DNA of 64,000 bases from Sipunculus nudus (lineage: Eukaryota > Annelida > Sipuncula > Golfingiida > Sipunculidae). Numbering within the stretch: position 1 is the first letter of the stretch; every line of letters begins with the position of its first letter. Under the pieces are notes generated by a model. It was given only the letters and a program-made list of their open reading frames with translations, was not told the origin of the DNA and ran no database searches. This document shows, one piece after another, positions 37,170-47,676 of the stretch. Location: assembly GCA_026874595.1 (NCBI GenBank), contig CM049311.1:49417676-49481675 (forward strand), in the 5' to 3' direction. The translations under genes were made by a program, and so were the position numbers.

Positions 37170-37378
37170 TCAGTGACAAACATTACTCAATTTGATATTC
37201 ATTTCAATTACTAAAATTTAATGATTTATTAAAATAAATTTGTCTCATTTTATATTATTATATATAATTACTTGCTCTCTCTTGTTGGTTTTATTTTAAA
37301 TGATCAATCAATCTGAAACTTAATAAACTGTCTCAATTTTCTCTCTTTTTATTTATGTCACTCCCTCTCTGCCCTTCC

Positions 37379-37411
<33 letters not shown>

Positions 37412-37598
37412 GGTTTTATTCTCAATGATCACTCAATCTGATATTTATAATATCGGTACAGTCGGTAACACTGTTAACTGCTGCAAAAACCAGTCTTCAT
37501 AAACATTTGCAATATTATACATAAATAATACACTTTAGATTTCCAGCAAAATATATATTTAATATATGAAACGCTCATGCTTGTATTGAGAACAAGGC

Positions 37599-37646
<48 letters not shown>
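37138..37646. repeat. (TC)n microsatellites in a repeated AT-rich context
   Basis: TC tracts at 37138-37164, 37390-37411 and 37601-37642. The first two follow similar phrases (ATCAATCTGAAACTTAAT), so a unit containing the TC tract was probably duplicated. The minus-strand Arg/Glu frame here is an artefact. Confidence 0.85.
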
Positions 37647-37648
<2 letters not shown>

Positions 37649-37919
37649 GTATCTATCTCTGTCACTTTCTCTCTCTTTCTCTCTCTAATAGGACCTGAAC
37701 TATTAATGATCACTACTTCTACTTGAACGCCATCTATAAGTGATAGTGAATGAATAGTGATAGTGATAGTATTTCTGTTTATGTTGTAGAGGAAACACGA
37801 GGTACAGCTAAAGAAGCCAGCAGTAAAATGAACCAGTGAATATATGATGTTTGCCATTAATTATATTAAACAAGAATGAAACTTAATTGATAGTTTATTT
37901 TTGTTTTAGTAAATTGTAT

Positions 37920-38065
37920 TCATATTGATATTCATGAATACATTTGTATTTGTATTCGTATTCGAATACATTTCTGTTTTGGAGTATTTGTATTCGTATT
38001 CGTGTACCCTCGCTGTATTCTTATTCGGATTCGAATACATTTCTCCTGTATTCGACCCATGTCTG
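37920..38065. repeat. GTATTCGAATAC-rich imperfect repeat
   Basis: Variants of GTATTCGTATTCGAATACA occur several times. It is a cryptically simple, partly palindromic stretch. Confidence 0.6.
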
Positions 38066-38079
38066 CTGCATTATATTTA

Positions 38080-38165
38080 ATGTACAGCGCCTTAGAGCAT
38101 GTTTTAGAATATGGATAAGATGCTTTAGAGACGTTGTATATTATTATTTTTACTATTGACGCTTT
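38080..38165 (+). mobile_element. LINE 3' tail fragment
   Basis: TGTACAGCGCCTTAGAGCAT is followed by GGATAAGATGCTTTAGA and ATTATTATTTTTACT. This resembles the AGCGCCTTGAGC...GGCGCTATA...(ATT)n end of CR1-like elements. It could belong to the relic at 36660-36990, separated from it by repeats, or to another copy. Confidence 0.4.
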
Positions 38166-39059
38166 CTATGAAGTATTAGCACTCGACTCATGAGCAATGA
38201 CTGAAATACACTGATACCTCGATTACCTGGGAAGGGTTTCAATATACCTGTCTAGACTTGAGTCTTGAAGTGCGGCTCAAGTCTTGAAGCGGTCTTGAGT
38301 TGGACAACTCTCAATATTGCGGTCTAACCCAAGACTACCTTGACCTAAATAACAATAAGTACATCTTTTACACTGCGTGTTGGCCCTTAATTAATAGGGG
38401 GCACGCGCGAGGCAAGATTTAACGTGTCATGATATTTTATCTAAATATCACATATTTTTTTAAAGGATTTTCCTTGCTTACAACCCTTTTTATTACATCA
38501 TGTTTATGAAAATTCGAGTCATGGTCATTGTCAATGTTAAGAAAATGATAAAATTTTACACTAAGTGTTGTTATGGGTTCATAACTGAAATGAGATTTCA
38601 GTTATGGGGATCCTCTTATGGAAAAGCGTAGCAGGGATATATAGGGATATTTGCAAAATAAACAGAGAAAATGGAGGCAATTTAGCAAATTTCTTTCCAA
38701 TAATGGCTAATAAACTGTTCTGGAGTAAAAATAAATTATGTAGAAATGCCCTTATAAGGAAATTGTTAAGATTTCAACTCCTGTTGGTTTTTTTAGCCTG
38801 CCATGCGGTCATGTTTATCTTTTGTCACATGACCCTGTCCTTGACCTTATTGATATGAGAAAAGTTGTCCTCTGATTTTTGTTCCAAATAAATTATAGTA
38901 AATATTGTTTCCATAACTTCCATAGGCAAATTTGTTAAAACCTTAAAAGATATAGCCATAAACTTATAAAGGACTTATTGTAGCCATATATTATCATTTA
39001 CTCATAAGTATTATTTATGAAATAAGATTTTTTTAAATATATTTATTAGCAATAAATTA

Positions 39060-39106
39060 CTCTGGTACACCAGAGGTCAGGTCACAGGTCAGGTCATGGG
39101 TGACCA
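39060..39106. promoter_or_regulatory. Cluster of AGGTCA-like half-sites in E1
   Basis: The palindrome CTCTGGTACACCAGAG leads directly into AGGTCA, GGTCAC, AGGTCA and GGTCAT placed head to tail, a 12-bp unit twice. AGGTCA is the nuclear-receptor half-site. Most of the cluster is retained in E1 copy 2 (about 47687-47731). The resemblance is seen, but any binding is inferred. Confidence 0.4.
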
Positions 39107-39117
39107 GAGTTCATGCC

Positions 39118-39408
39118 TCAGCAACATGGCTGTGTCAGTGATGGTTTTCTGCTCTTCTCTTCATGATAAAATGCTGTTATATCATATATAACATAAACAG
39201 GAGACTCCACATGTATGGAAACTGATATATAAAGGATATATAGGTAGAGTGAACATAGTTTAAGCTGTGTCTTATTTATAATTACTCTTTTATTCTTTCC
39301 TTCTGATAAATCAAAAGGACTGCTACGATATTTCGTAAGAACATATTCAAGGCTGAGTATGGAGCCCGGGTCACCTGGTGTGTAATTCTCAGCCTTGCAC
39401 CAAGGCAA
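39118..39408 (-). CDS. Hypothetical E1 frame, copy 1
   Basis: An open frame of about 97 codons reads inward from the first base of the element: LPWCKAENYTPGDPGSILSL, later CSLYLYILYISVSIHVES, ending QPCC. It has no ATG at the border: the first codon is TTG, so a chimeric transcript or an internal start would be needed. The peptide has a polar N-terminal half and a short hydrophobic segment that could span a membrane. I recognise no domain. E1 copy 2 keeps the same frame despite a 3-base length change. Many differences between the copies change amino acids, so selection is not shown. Confidence 0.25.
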   Translation of the reverse strand: MPWCKAENYTPGDPGSILSLEYVLTKYRSSPFDLSEGKNKRVIINKTQLKLCSLYLYILYISVSIHVESPVYVIYDITAFYHEEKSRKPSLTQPCC

Positions 39409-39417
39409 CACTAAGTG

Positions 39418-40639
39418 TAGCCCTGTCTGGGCTTTAGTGTATTTACAATTACTACTAAAATGCTTATATTAAAACGTGATTCCATGTACTGATAGACGGA
39501 ACTCAGTACCAGCCCTGATATTTGCGTATTAGGGCGTCACAAGGCTCCTGAAGATTCCCTCGCCATTTGCATATCAGGCCGTCACGTCTTCTGTGAATGG
39601 CATCATTGCTATGAGGACGCTAACAGCGGTCCCAATGGCAATAGACAGCTCAAACCGCTTGGTAACATTAGCACTGATATCATGTTTTCAGAAAGTCTAT
39701 ACATGGACCTTCGTGTCCTATGATAAATAACTGTCCAACACTACTGTCCATGGGCCAAATGTAAGTGCATTGCAGACACTGTTGCATCGATTTCATACTG
39801 TGTATTTGTAAGTGTTCAAATTACACCTGAAAGACTTGCCCGTGATAAGTTGCCAACACGCTGATCGCAGTGATCGTTTCAGCCAGCCGGTACATGAATG
39901 ACAGTTTGACTGCGTTCGTCGCGTGTGAGCCTGAATATCTCACGCTGATTGGCTGAGCTAAAGATACATGTTTAAATCAGCCTGCTTTGAAAAGCGATGG
40001 TCGGATAAACGGTGACACACTGACTCACTGAGGCTGAGAGTTATAGTGTCTTGCCGTTCTCAAAATAGCCGAGGACCTAAAATTATTAAGACTGATTAAA
40101 TGGGAATATAAATAGCAAGCTTGAAGCCCACATTAGGCGGTTACTGGATTAACCATGTGGGTTTAAAAAAAAAAGATTCTGGGAAAGACTTCTATAATTG
40201 CTACCTACGTCACTGGGAAAGACCTTAGTTCAGCGAGGCGGTGATGTATGGCGCTGACTGTCCGGTACGGCCCAAGTTTACCAGTCGATGAAATAAGAGG
40301 GTCAGAGAATGGCAATTAGTTATAGAAGTGGCCGAGAGGTGGCATTACCGACACTAAGTGCAATACAGTGAGAGAACGTTTGATTTCTCTGCCAGAGGCA
40401 ACAGTTAAGAGAAATTTCATTGACTGGGCCAGTCTACACTAAGTGTTCCCTCTGAAAAGGCGATCGCTGGACTTTGTTTGCTTGTCAATTTTAACGCGCC
40501 TGCAGGTTCGATTACACTCGCTTCGCAGCTGTTATATTTCTACAACGCAGGCTAATAATTATATTATGCCACTGCATGGGTTAATTATTACATGAAAAGC
40601 CAGTATTATTGTAATTTTCCACGAATTTAAATCTAACCT
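39418..40639. other. Unassigned DNA
   Basis: No gene recognised. The spaced phrase TTGCGTATTAGGGCGTCAC / TTTGCATATCAGGCCGTCAC (about 39522-39580) is a short degenerate duplication. Confidence 0.5.
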
Positions 40640-40837
40640 TGAATAAACTGGCCTAATTTGACCGAATTGTACCTCAAGACCCCGGCAGGACTGCCTGGGG
40701 CCTGTCTTGGGTTACCATAGCAATCGTATGTTTATCAAGATTGTTCTCAAGACAGTCTTGGATATTTAAACCCGACGCAAGACTCGGTCACCATGACCAT
40801 TGAACTCATGACTGTCTTGAGATGTATATTGAAACCC

Positions 40838-41623
40838 ACCCCTGTTCCTCGGTTTATCAAAACATCGTTCATTCGGTTGTAAAATAATAAGATTGACTTT
40901 ATCTACATTTAAATAGTTACCCAATGCCCTTTTTCCGAAGGATCGAGCAAAACCGAATATATTGGATGTCTCTAATGTAATTATAGAGTGTACAAATATC
41001 CGAGCTCATGTTCTTAATCCTTGAACCATGTTAATTTGGAGACATACAGTCAAGAGGTGTGAACAGAATTTTTCCACACAAGGGGCTCACATTGATATGT
41101 TTAAGCAAAACACACAACGATGTCCCCCTTTCATTTATATTTTGCAGCAAACTAAGGCATCTAAAAGAGAAACGGCATTAGTTTTAATTAGTAATTTATG
41201 GCGTAAAAATAAATTAAGTTTTAAGTTTTAAAAGCTATTGTCTGTTTACATATAGGAAAAAAAACTTACACTCGAGCGAGATTCATAATAAAAAAAAATT
41301 AATAAATGTGTTATATTTTTATAAAGATAATAAATAAGACCATATTTGCCTGTATGAAGGAACTGATTTGAAAATTTATCATAATATGAATAGCCCACCA
41401 GATTCTGTGCCCTCTGGTTTTATATTGTCCTTTTCTGATTACAGTTTTATTACCAGAGTATTTAAGTCACTTAACCTACTACCGAATTCCACTTGTATGT
41501 ATTGTGCATATCAAAATAAAATTGAGCTACAGGTCGAGAAAGTTAGGTTACGTCATTTGGAGGCCTGTGGGCAAACCTCGGACGGTCTGGTTAGTTGATG
41601 ACGTCACAGACTGACCATTGAAA
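40838..41623. other. Unassigned DNA
   Basis: No gene recognised. Frames at 41028-41231 and 41368-41598 have no known motif and no splice context. Confidence 0.5.
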
Positions 41624-41745
41624 TCGACTTTGTCCATTCGTTTAAACCAATTTCGACCAATTGTTTAAACCGACTCTGTCCAATTTTTTAAACGGACTCT
41701 GTCAATTTGTTTAAACCAATTTTGTCCAATTGCTAACCAACCTTA
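41624..41745 (+). repeat. 23-bp tandem repeat, five units
   Basis: Units of the form CRACTCTGTCCAATTGTTTAAAC follow one another with substitutions, joined by GTTTAAAC-like words. Confidence 0.8.
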
Positions 41746-41929
41746 TCAAACTCCTCTAAAATAAGATACAAACGCCAAACACCTACCTTTGATTCTACAT
41801 ATTGATTCGTTATTGATACCAAGCTCAGGCAAATGAGTGTCTATCTGTGGTATGCTAAACATAATGATGCGTATGGGTAAGAAAAAAAGAAGTATTACGA
41901 AATAAACAAAGATAGGTTTGAAAAAAATT

Positions 41930-42575
41930 TTCAAAGTTTCCCTTGTACAAACAGGTCTGATAGATGTCCTTGACCTTGGACTGCAAAATTAAACAGAATC
42001 TTTCCCAATTGCCAGGTGAGCGACATGTGGAAGATGGAAGTTTTGAGATGAAAATTTTCGCTTAAAATGCATCCACAATTTTTAAAATGAAAAAAAAATC
42101 CTGTGACCTTGACCTTTAATCTCATGACCCCGAAATTAATAAAAAAATTTTCTTTATTTATCGCCCAAATATAAGTCAAGTTTCAATCCAACCTGGAGTT
42201 ATCATCTTGAAACAAATATGTGGACAGATTGCCCCTGTGACCTTAAACTTTAAACTTGTGACGCTAATACCTATCAGGTTCTTCCCCTATTGGCAGTTCA
42301 GCTATATGTGCAAGAACGAAGGTTTGGGAAGAAAAGTTTGGCTCAAAATGCATCCAAAATCTTTCTAAGTAAGTGGGTCCTTTGTCCATGACATTTGACC
42401 TCATGGCCCTCATGAGTTTATGCATCCATGAATAAGTTAAGGTTGAAATCCATACGTCAATCCAAACTGGAGTTATCATCAGGAAACAAATGTGACGGAC
42501 ATACAGACAGACGGCCGGAGAGGGTGATTACTATAGAGCATCCGCTGATTTAGGCGGAGCCCTGATAAACAAACA
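41930..42575. repeat. Dispersed repeat with TGACCTTGACCTTT and GACAGACGG tails
   Basis: Two diverged tandem units, each holding a TGACCTT / TTGACCT phrase, an AAATGCATCCA phrase and CAATCCAACCTGGAGTTATC or a close variant. The second ends with ACATACAGACAGACGG and GAGGGTGATTACTATAGAGC. The GACGGACGG tail with ATTRCTATAG is shared with the copy at 58260-58450. Minus-strand frames here are not genes. Confidence 0.55.
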
Positions 42576-42579
42576 AGGT

Positions 42580-42830
42580 TTCCGGATACAAGATGAAACC
42601 ATAGTTATGGTATCAATATAATTTGGCAATCTCATAAAATCTCAATCAAAATAAAGGAAAAATGCATAAAATATAGATTAAATACAGGTTGCGCCACCAG
42701 TCTCAAGGAACTGAAGAAACCAGTCATAATCAATAAACACACTAGGTTTCGGGACAGTAGATGAAACCACAGCTGAGAAACTGACAAAATTACGGTCATT
42801 TGACGGTCTCAAATTAAAAAAAAACACAGA
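42580..42830. repeat. Repeat fragment (TGATGAAAC / CACCAGTCTCAAGGAACTG)
   Basis: GCCACCAGTCTCAAGGAACTG and ATAATCAATAAACACAC recur in similar form at about 54840-54895. Otherwise nothing is recognised. Confidence 0.4.
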
Positions 42831-42969
42831 TGGCTCCACCAGTTTTCGGGGGACTGACAACCCTGGTCATGGTCAATATTAAAAGCAAGATTCATGGCAA
42901 TTCATGCAATAATTATCAAGATAACGTATGTTTTATATCATTTATTTTTAGCGAACCTGTGAGCTTATG

Positions 42970-43080
42970 CGATTGCGCAGCGTCGTCCGTCCGTCGTCAG
43001 CCGTCCGCCGTCCGCCGTCCAGGGCTGGCTTTCCGCCGTCCATGGCTGTAAGTCAGAAACCATCGGAGCTAGCAGCTCCA
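42970..43080. repeat. GCCGTCC-rich repeat head
   Basis: Clustered CGTCCGTCCGTCGTCAGCC and CCGTCCGCCGTCC words, followed by text typical of the invertebrate GTCCGTCGTCCGT family (GTCAGAAACCATCGGAGCT). Confidence 0.5.
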
Positions 43081-43364
43081 AATTACAAGTAAGAATAGTC
43101 ACATGTGAAACTTGGTGCCCTGGAGCTTATTATTGGGTATCTATATATCTTGGGTATCAATATCTAATTATTGGTTTTATAGAGAAAAGGCTTAAAAACC
43201 TTTAAAAATCTTCTTCTCTGAAACTGTCCAGCCAAATCGTCTATTATTTCACAGAAATGATCCCTGGAACAATCTCTCTCAAGTTTATTCGAATGGTTCC
43301 AGTTCGGAGATTTTTGGCCGAGTTAGTCATCTGTCCAAAAAAGCACACTAAAATTAAAATCTCA

Positions 43365-43470
43365 GAAACGGCCAGAGCTATAATCACCAAATTTTATACC
43401 AATGTTTGTCACATATGTCATATCTGATTTTGTGGTATTGGTGGCGCCACCTACATTGATGTGTTTTTTA
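43365..43470 (+). repeat. Diverged monomer of the GGTGGCGCCACC repeat
   Basis: A CTCAGAAACGGCC start, a CACCAAATTTTATACCA phrase and GGTGGCGCCACCTACATT match the monomer of the array that begins 500 bp later. Confidence 0.6.
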
Positions 43471-43756
43471 CAAGCGAAAATGTAATTTTAAACTCTTCTA
43501 GCTTATACACTGATTTATGATGAAACTGTTAAGCTGATTGGTTTAAACTTTACAAGAATTATTCTATGGTAGGGTTCTGCCAGTTTTATAAGAATAGATT
43601 GGGTAAATACAGTTTTAAAAAAGGATTGTAGTCAATTGAAAAAGGCTTTCTGTATTTGAAAACAGATTTGACAACATGCTGAGTTTCAGCAGCCAAGTCA
43701 AGAGGTCACTCAGTACAAACAGGTGGGGTCCAGACATCACCATGGCAACTGACTCG

Positions 43757-43830
43757 GGGGGGGGGGGGTGTCTAGACAATGTGTCCAGACGTCTAGACAC
43801 AGCGTCTAGACGTCTAGAAACAATGTTTAG
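43757..43830. repeat. Poly-G tract and CTAGACGTCTAGA palindromes
   Basis: A run of about 11 G is followed by CTAGACAATGTGTCCAGACGTCTAGACACA-type words in which GTCTAGAC and CTAGACGTCTAG palindromes are repeated. Confidence 0.75.
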
Positions 43831-43959
43831 ATGCAGAATTCCCAGATTATTGGAACTATATCTTTCAACTGTTTGAAAAAACCTGGTTTGCATTTTAAGC
43901 GAATCGGGTTAATCATCAGGTCACATGTGAACTGCTGCGCCCTCATTTTTGGTTGGCCT

Positions 43960-45140
43960 CTGACCTTTCCTCGCTGCCCAGCGCCCATTTGTGCATCTGT
44001 TTCCACACATAAACCCGCATATCTCGGGAACCGTTTGACCGATCAGACTAAAAATTTTGCACAAATGTAGCCCTTTGATAGCTTTATAACATACACTAAA
44101 AATGGTGGCGCCACCTGCAACCATTTTTGCACAGCGTCCACCAGTTCATCTGCCTTGGGATAATATCACTCATATCTCAGCAGTGGTTTGACTTATCCAC
44201 CTAAAATTTTGTAGGTTTATACATCCTGGACAGCTTTCTTGAACTGATGACAGGTGGCGCCACCTACATTCACGTTTACTCTGCAGACATCCAAGCTCAA
44301 ATCTCGGGAACTCTTCGACCGATTGAGCCAAAATTTTGCATGTGTATAGATCTCACATAGCTCTTCATCATAGGCAAAACTGGTGGCGCCACCTGCAACC
44401 ATTAATGCACAGCACCCATCTGTTCATCTGCCTTGGCGTAAAATCACTCATATATCAGCAGTGGTTTGACTTATCAACCTGGAATTTCGCAGGTTTATAC
44501 ATCCTGGACAGGTTTCTCGATTTTATGACAGGTGTCGGCACCGACATTCACGTTTACTCTGCAGACATCTAAGCTCATTTCTCGGGAACCGTTTGACCGA
44601 TTGGGCCAAAATATTGCATGTGGATAGATCTCACATAGCTCTTCATCATCGGCGAAACTGGTGGCGCCACCTGCAACCATTTATGCACAGCATCCATCTG
44701 TTCATCTTTCTTGGGATAAAATCACTCATATCTCAGCAGCGGTTTGTCTTTTCCACTTGAAATTTTGCAGGTTTATACATCCTGGACAGCTTTCTCGATT
44801 TTATGACAGGTGGCGCCACCTACATTCAGGTTTACTCTGCAGACATCCAAGCTCATATCTCGGGAACCGTTTGACCGATTGGGCCAAAATTTTGCATGTG
44901 TAAAGATCTTACATAGCTCTTAATCATAAGCAAAACTGGTGGCTCCACCTGCAACCACTTATGAACACCGTCCATCTTTTCATCTGCCTTGGGATAAAAT
45001 CACTCATATCTCAGCAGTGGTTTGACTTATCCACCTGAAATTTTGCAGGTATATACATCCTGGAAAACTCTCTCAATTTTATGACAGGTGGCACCACCTA
45101 CATTCACGTTTAAGCTGCAGACATCCATGCTAATATGCAA
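43960..45140 (+). repeat. 278-bp higher-order tandem array S2
   Basis: The phrase CACTCATATCTCAGCAG recurs at about 44168, 44445, 44722 and 45000, so the period is about 278 bp. Each unit is a dimer of two related monomers of about 139 bp. One has CTCAGCAGTGGTTTGACTTAT and ACAGGTGGCGCCACCTACAT. The other has CTCGGGAACCGTTTGACCGA and ACTGGTGGCGCCACCTGCAA. GGTGGCGCCACC is a perfect 12-bp palindrome in most monomers. Frames of about 60-80 codons repeat with the unit and are by-products. Confidence 0.88.
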
Positions 45141-45260
45141 CACACCTCACTCTATTCCCCTTGCCACTTAATCCATGCCTCACTTCACCCGTCCCACTCT
45201 GATTTCTGCGGATACACATAGTCGCTTGTCGACTTCCCATATTCTAGTTTTAAAATGTCC
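45110..45260 (+). repeat. End module of the S2 array
   Basis: From CTGCAGACATCCATGCTAAT to ATATTCTAGTTTTA, this block has an inverted counterpart at about 63300-63445 that also borders an S2 array. It therefore looks like a defined terminus of one element that contains the array. Confidence 0.65.
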
Positions 45261-45384
45261 TAGTCTGAAACTTGTAGGTGCGTAATGTCCATTTTGCTGA
45301 AATCATAATTACTAAGGTAGATATGCAGGACTTAAAAGGATCAATATTAAATTTTAAAAATAAACCTCCATTCATACACCCAAA

Positions 45385-45625
45385 CTTTGCACAGGTTCGC
45401 ATTAGGCCTGTAGGCCTTGTTTATTATTTCGGGGGTACTTACAAGACCCATAGCTCGGTGGATAAAAGTCGAAGTGACCTAATTTCAGGTTTCCAAGGAG
45501 ATTTTTTTACTAACCTCCCAGGATGTTCACTTAAAGAGTTCTAGGGCCAGCGGTTACGATTTGTGCCTAGCTAACGGACGGACAGACAGCCGGACGGACG
45601 ACGGATAAAGCACCAATCCTATACC
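45385..45625 (+). repeat. Dispersed repeat R5, copy 1
   Basis: TAATTTCAGGTTTCCAAGGA, a GGTTACGATTTGTG phrase and TAACGGACGGACAGACAG occur in that order, as at 54660-54780 and 58290-58440. There is no coding content. Confidence 0.65.
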
Positions 45626-47379
45626 TGAAAAAATGCCGCACACAAGACATCAGACATCAAGGAAAATTGACCGATGGTGGTGAAGGACTTTATGTCCCCC
45701 CATGGGTTCCGAGGAAAAACTGTGACATTTCAGAGTGATTTAAACTCGAAGATCCTTTGATATACAGGAGTGTTTCACTCGGGTATTTTCACAGCCACAT
45801 AAAAATATGTCGACATAATTGAGGTTTATAGCTAACCATCGATTATGTGGAATTATAAGATCCCATTCAGTTGATGTGAGGAACAGCTCCTGAGTATTAA
45901 ATGTTAAGTTCCGCACATGCATAAAACAATTGTCTAAATTTACCGATACAGCCAGTAACAAAGTTTCTATAATGACTCTGATATTAAGATTAATGTGTGG
46001 AATAGGGGTAGGGGATGCTTGAGACTGTAATAAAAAAATGAAAGGATCAGTGAAACAGCCTCGAGCTATTAAACACAAGAAGCCAAGAGTGTGCGAGGGT
46101 GTCTGATCGATTAGGCTTTTGATGTTAATGTCATCCCGTCGCACTGACATTCGGCCCTGAAGGTCAAATTATTCGGGCAAAAAACGCACACTGTATTTTT
46201 CATGATTGGTTTCTTGGCAGACTGGTAATTTCATGGGGCAGGGGTCATTTCTACAACGGGTTATAAGCACGGTGTAAAGAATACTTGGTCTCTTGCCTGG
46301 CACTGACGCCTCGTGGGGCCTCGATTCGTCCTGTCCCGCTTCTCGCTGACTGTTCTTTTTGTCACAGTCACATGGAAAGTACATCAATGTGGATTACTTC
46401 ACAAGGCCGCTTCCTAATGAAGCACTGCGTCCCATCAGTCCCGGCAACTTAATCACAGGCCCATGTTCTTTATCTATATAGATGGTGCGAATGCACTCTC
46501 CCTAAACAAACGGATCCCTGTTACACCAGTTCACCCGTGTAATGATGAAGGCTATTCAACCGTTACCGCAGAATTTTGGGTTCGCATCTATAGAGCCATT
46601 ACAGATTATGTGATCAGCGTACTGGCGTCAGAATACCTGAACGTCTTGCATCAAGGACTGCAGCGTAAACACGATAGGGATGATGCAAATATTTTCGTCA
46701 TTTTTGACGCCTCATGGCCTACTTGTATGCTTGACATAAATCAGAACAATCATTTGCCTTATAGTACCCATTCTTACAAAACCTACCTTGTGCGAGGGAA
46801 ATTTCGGCATTGGTATATCTCTCTGCATGATTGTTGAATTTCATACCGTAAGAATACAAGCATGGGTAACTGGATCGCAGCCAATTAACATGTCAGCTAT
46901 AAAGGAAATGACTCGTTACCATAAATTTAGAATTTCAGTTTGGTTTGTGTGTTCAGGTTTTTTGTTTGTACATTAATTCATCATCCGGAGCCTAATTTTA
47001 AGATAATTGGTTGTTTAACATGTTATCCATGCAACAGGATGAATGAATCTTGCGGTACGTTCCATGGTATGGCTTGTAACACTCAAGTTAGGCTTACCAG
47101 CCCAATATAAATGCCTGCTGAGTCGTGTATGCAAGGTTTTATTTCGCATCCCCTCCCAAACTACGCTTCATAAGCAGCGGCTACGCTACGCTCAACTATT
47201 CGCTACACTAACCGCTGCATTAAACCGCGGTTGCCGGTCAGGTTTGGCCACCAGGCGGTGCTGTCTCTGTGAAATTCCTCCTGCGTTATATTAACCAGAC
47301 ACGTTGCAGGTGTCACCAGCACAAACGGATGTTCTTCGAGGTACCGGTCACTTTACACTATACTGACTTGCCTGAGGTC
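45626..47379. other. Unassigned DNA
   Basis: No gene I can support. The longest frames are 45740-46150 (minus, 136 codons) and 46463-46837 (plus, 124 codons). Neither contains a motif I know, and no convincing splice pair frames them. GCTACGCTACGCTCAAC-like words near 47180 are a short local repeat. Confidence 0.45.
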
Positions 47380-47388
47380 AGTTATCCC

Positions 47389-47676
47389 TTGCCTTGGTGC
47401 AAGGCTGAGAATTACACACCAGATGACCCGGGCTCCATACTCAGCCTTGAATATGTTCTTAAGAAATATCGTAGCGGTCGTGATTTATTAGGAGGAAAGA
47501 ATAAAAGAGTAACTAAGAATAAGATGCAGCTTAACCTATGTTCACTCTACCTATATATCCTTTATTTATCAGTTTCCATACTTGTAGAGTCTCCTGTTCA
47601 TGTTATATATGATATAACAGCATTTTATCATGAAAAGAAGAGGAGAAGATCATCACTGACACGGCCATGTTGCTGA
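47389..47676 (+). CDS. Hypothetical E1 frame, copy 2
   Basis: Ninety-five sense codons open from the first base of the element: LPWCKAENYTPDDPGSILSL, a Lys-rich middle (GGKNKRVTKNK), CSLYLYILYLSVSILVES, and a basic end closing RPCC. The frame continues upstream into flanking DNA to 47269, where the first ATG is, but that part is not shared with copy 1 and so is not part of the element. A short hydrophobic segment in the second half is the only structural feature. I recognise no family. Confidence 0.25.
   Translation: MPWCKAENYTPDDPGSILSLEYVLKKYRSGRDLLGGKNKRVTKNKMQLNLCSLYLYILYLSVSILVESPVHVIYDITAFYHEKKRRRSSLTRPCC

Larger units (their letters stand above)
38568..39408 (-). mobile_element. Element E1, copy 1, with 9-bp target duplication
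   Basis: An 841-bp insertion, colinear on the opposite strand with 47389-48226. In element orientation it runs from TTGCCTTGG to CCCATAACAA. The 9-bp duplication CACTAAGTG flanks it exactly (38559-38567 and 39409-39417). Both ends can fold: GCCTTGGTGCAAGGC at the start, and the perfect CATAACTGAAAT-GAG-ATTTCAGTTATG hairpin (38580-38606) at the end. An open frame begins at the first base of the element. I do not recognise the family. The ends share only TTG, so it lacks ordinary terminal inverted repeats. A 9-bp duplication suggests a Mutator-type or other DDE transposase acting in trans. Confidence 0.8.
38234..40837. mobile_element. Possible inverted-repeat element carrying a nested E1 insertion
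   Basis: GGGTTTCAATATAC (38234-38247) recurs exactly inverted at 40824-40837. Next to each copy lie several CTTGAGTCTTGA / TCAAGACAGTCTTG words in opposing orientation. This suggests an element of about 1.75 kb into which E1 copy 1 (38568-39408) later inserted. I found no convincing target duplication and no transposase, so the borders are provisional. Confidence 0.4.

Noticed and set aside
38568-39408. E1 as a Helitron, because of the hairpin near one end
   Set aside because: There is no CTRR 3' end after the hairpin, no TC 5' end and no insertion between A and T. The exact 9-bp duplications are also incompatible with a Helitron.
42970-43080. GCCGTCC-rich block as a CpG-island promoter
   Set aside because: The GC content comes from a dispersed repeat head, not from unique DNA upstream of a gene.
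43676-44903. Repeated 60-80 codon frames with shared peptides on both strands
   Set aside because: They recur with the 278-bp satellite period and carry no protein-like conservation apart from the DNA repeat.
45740-46837. Two frames of 124-136 codons as genes
   Set aside because: Length is within chance for DNA of this composition and size, and no motif, start context or splicing supports them.
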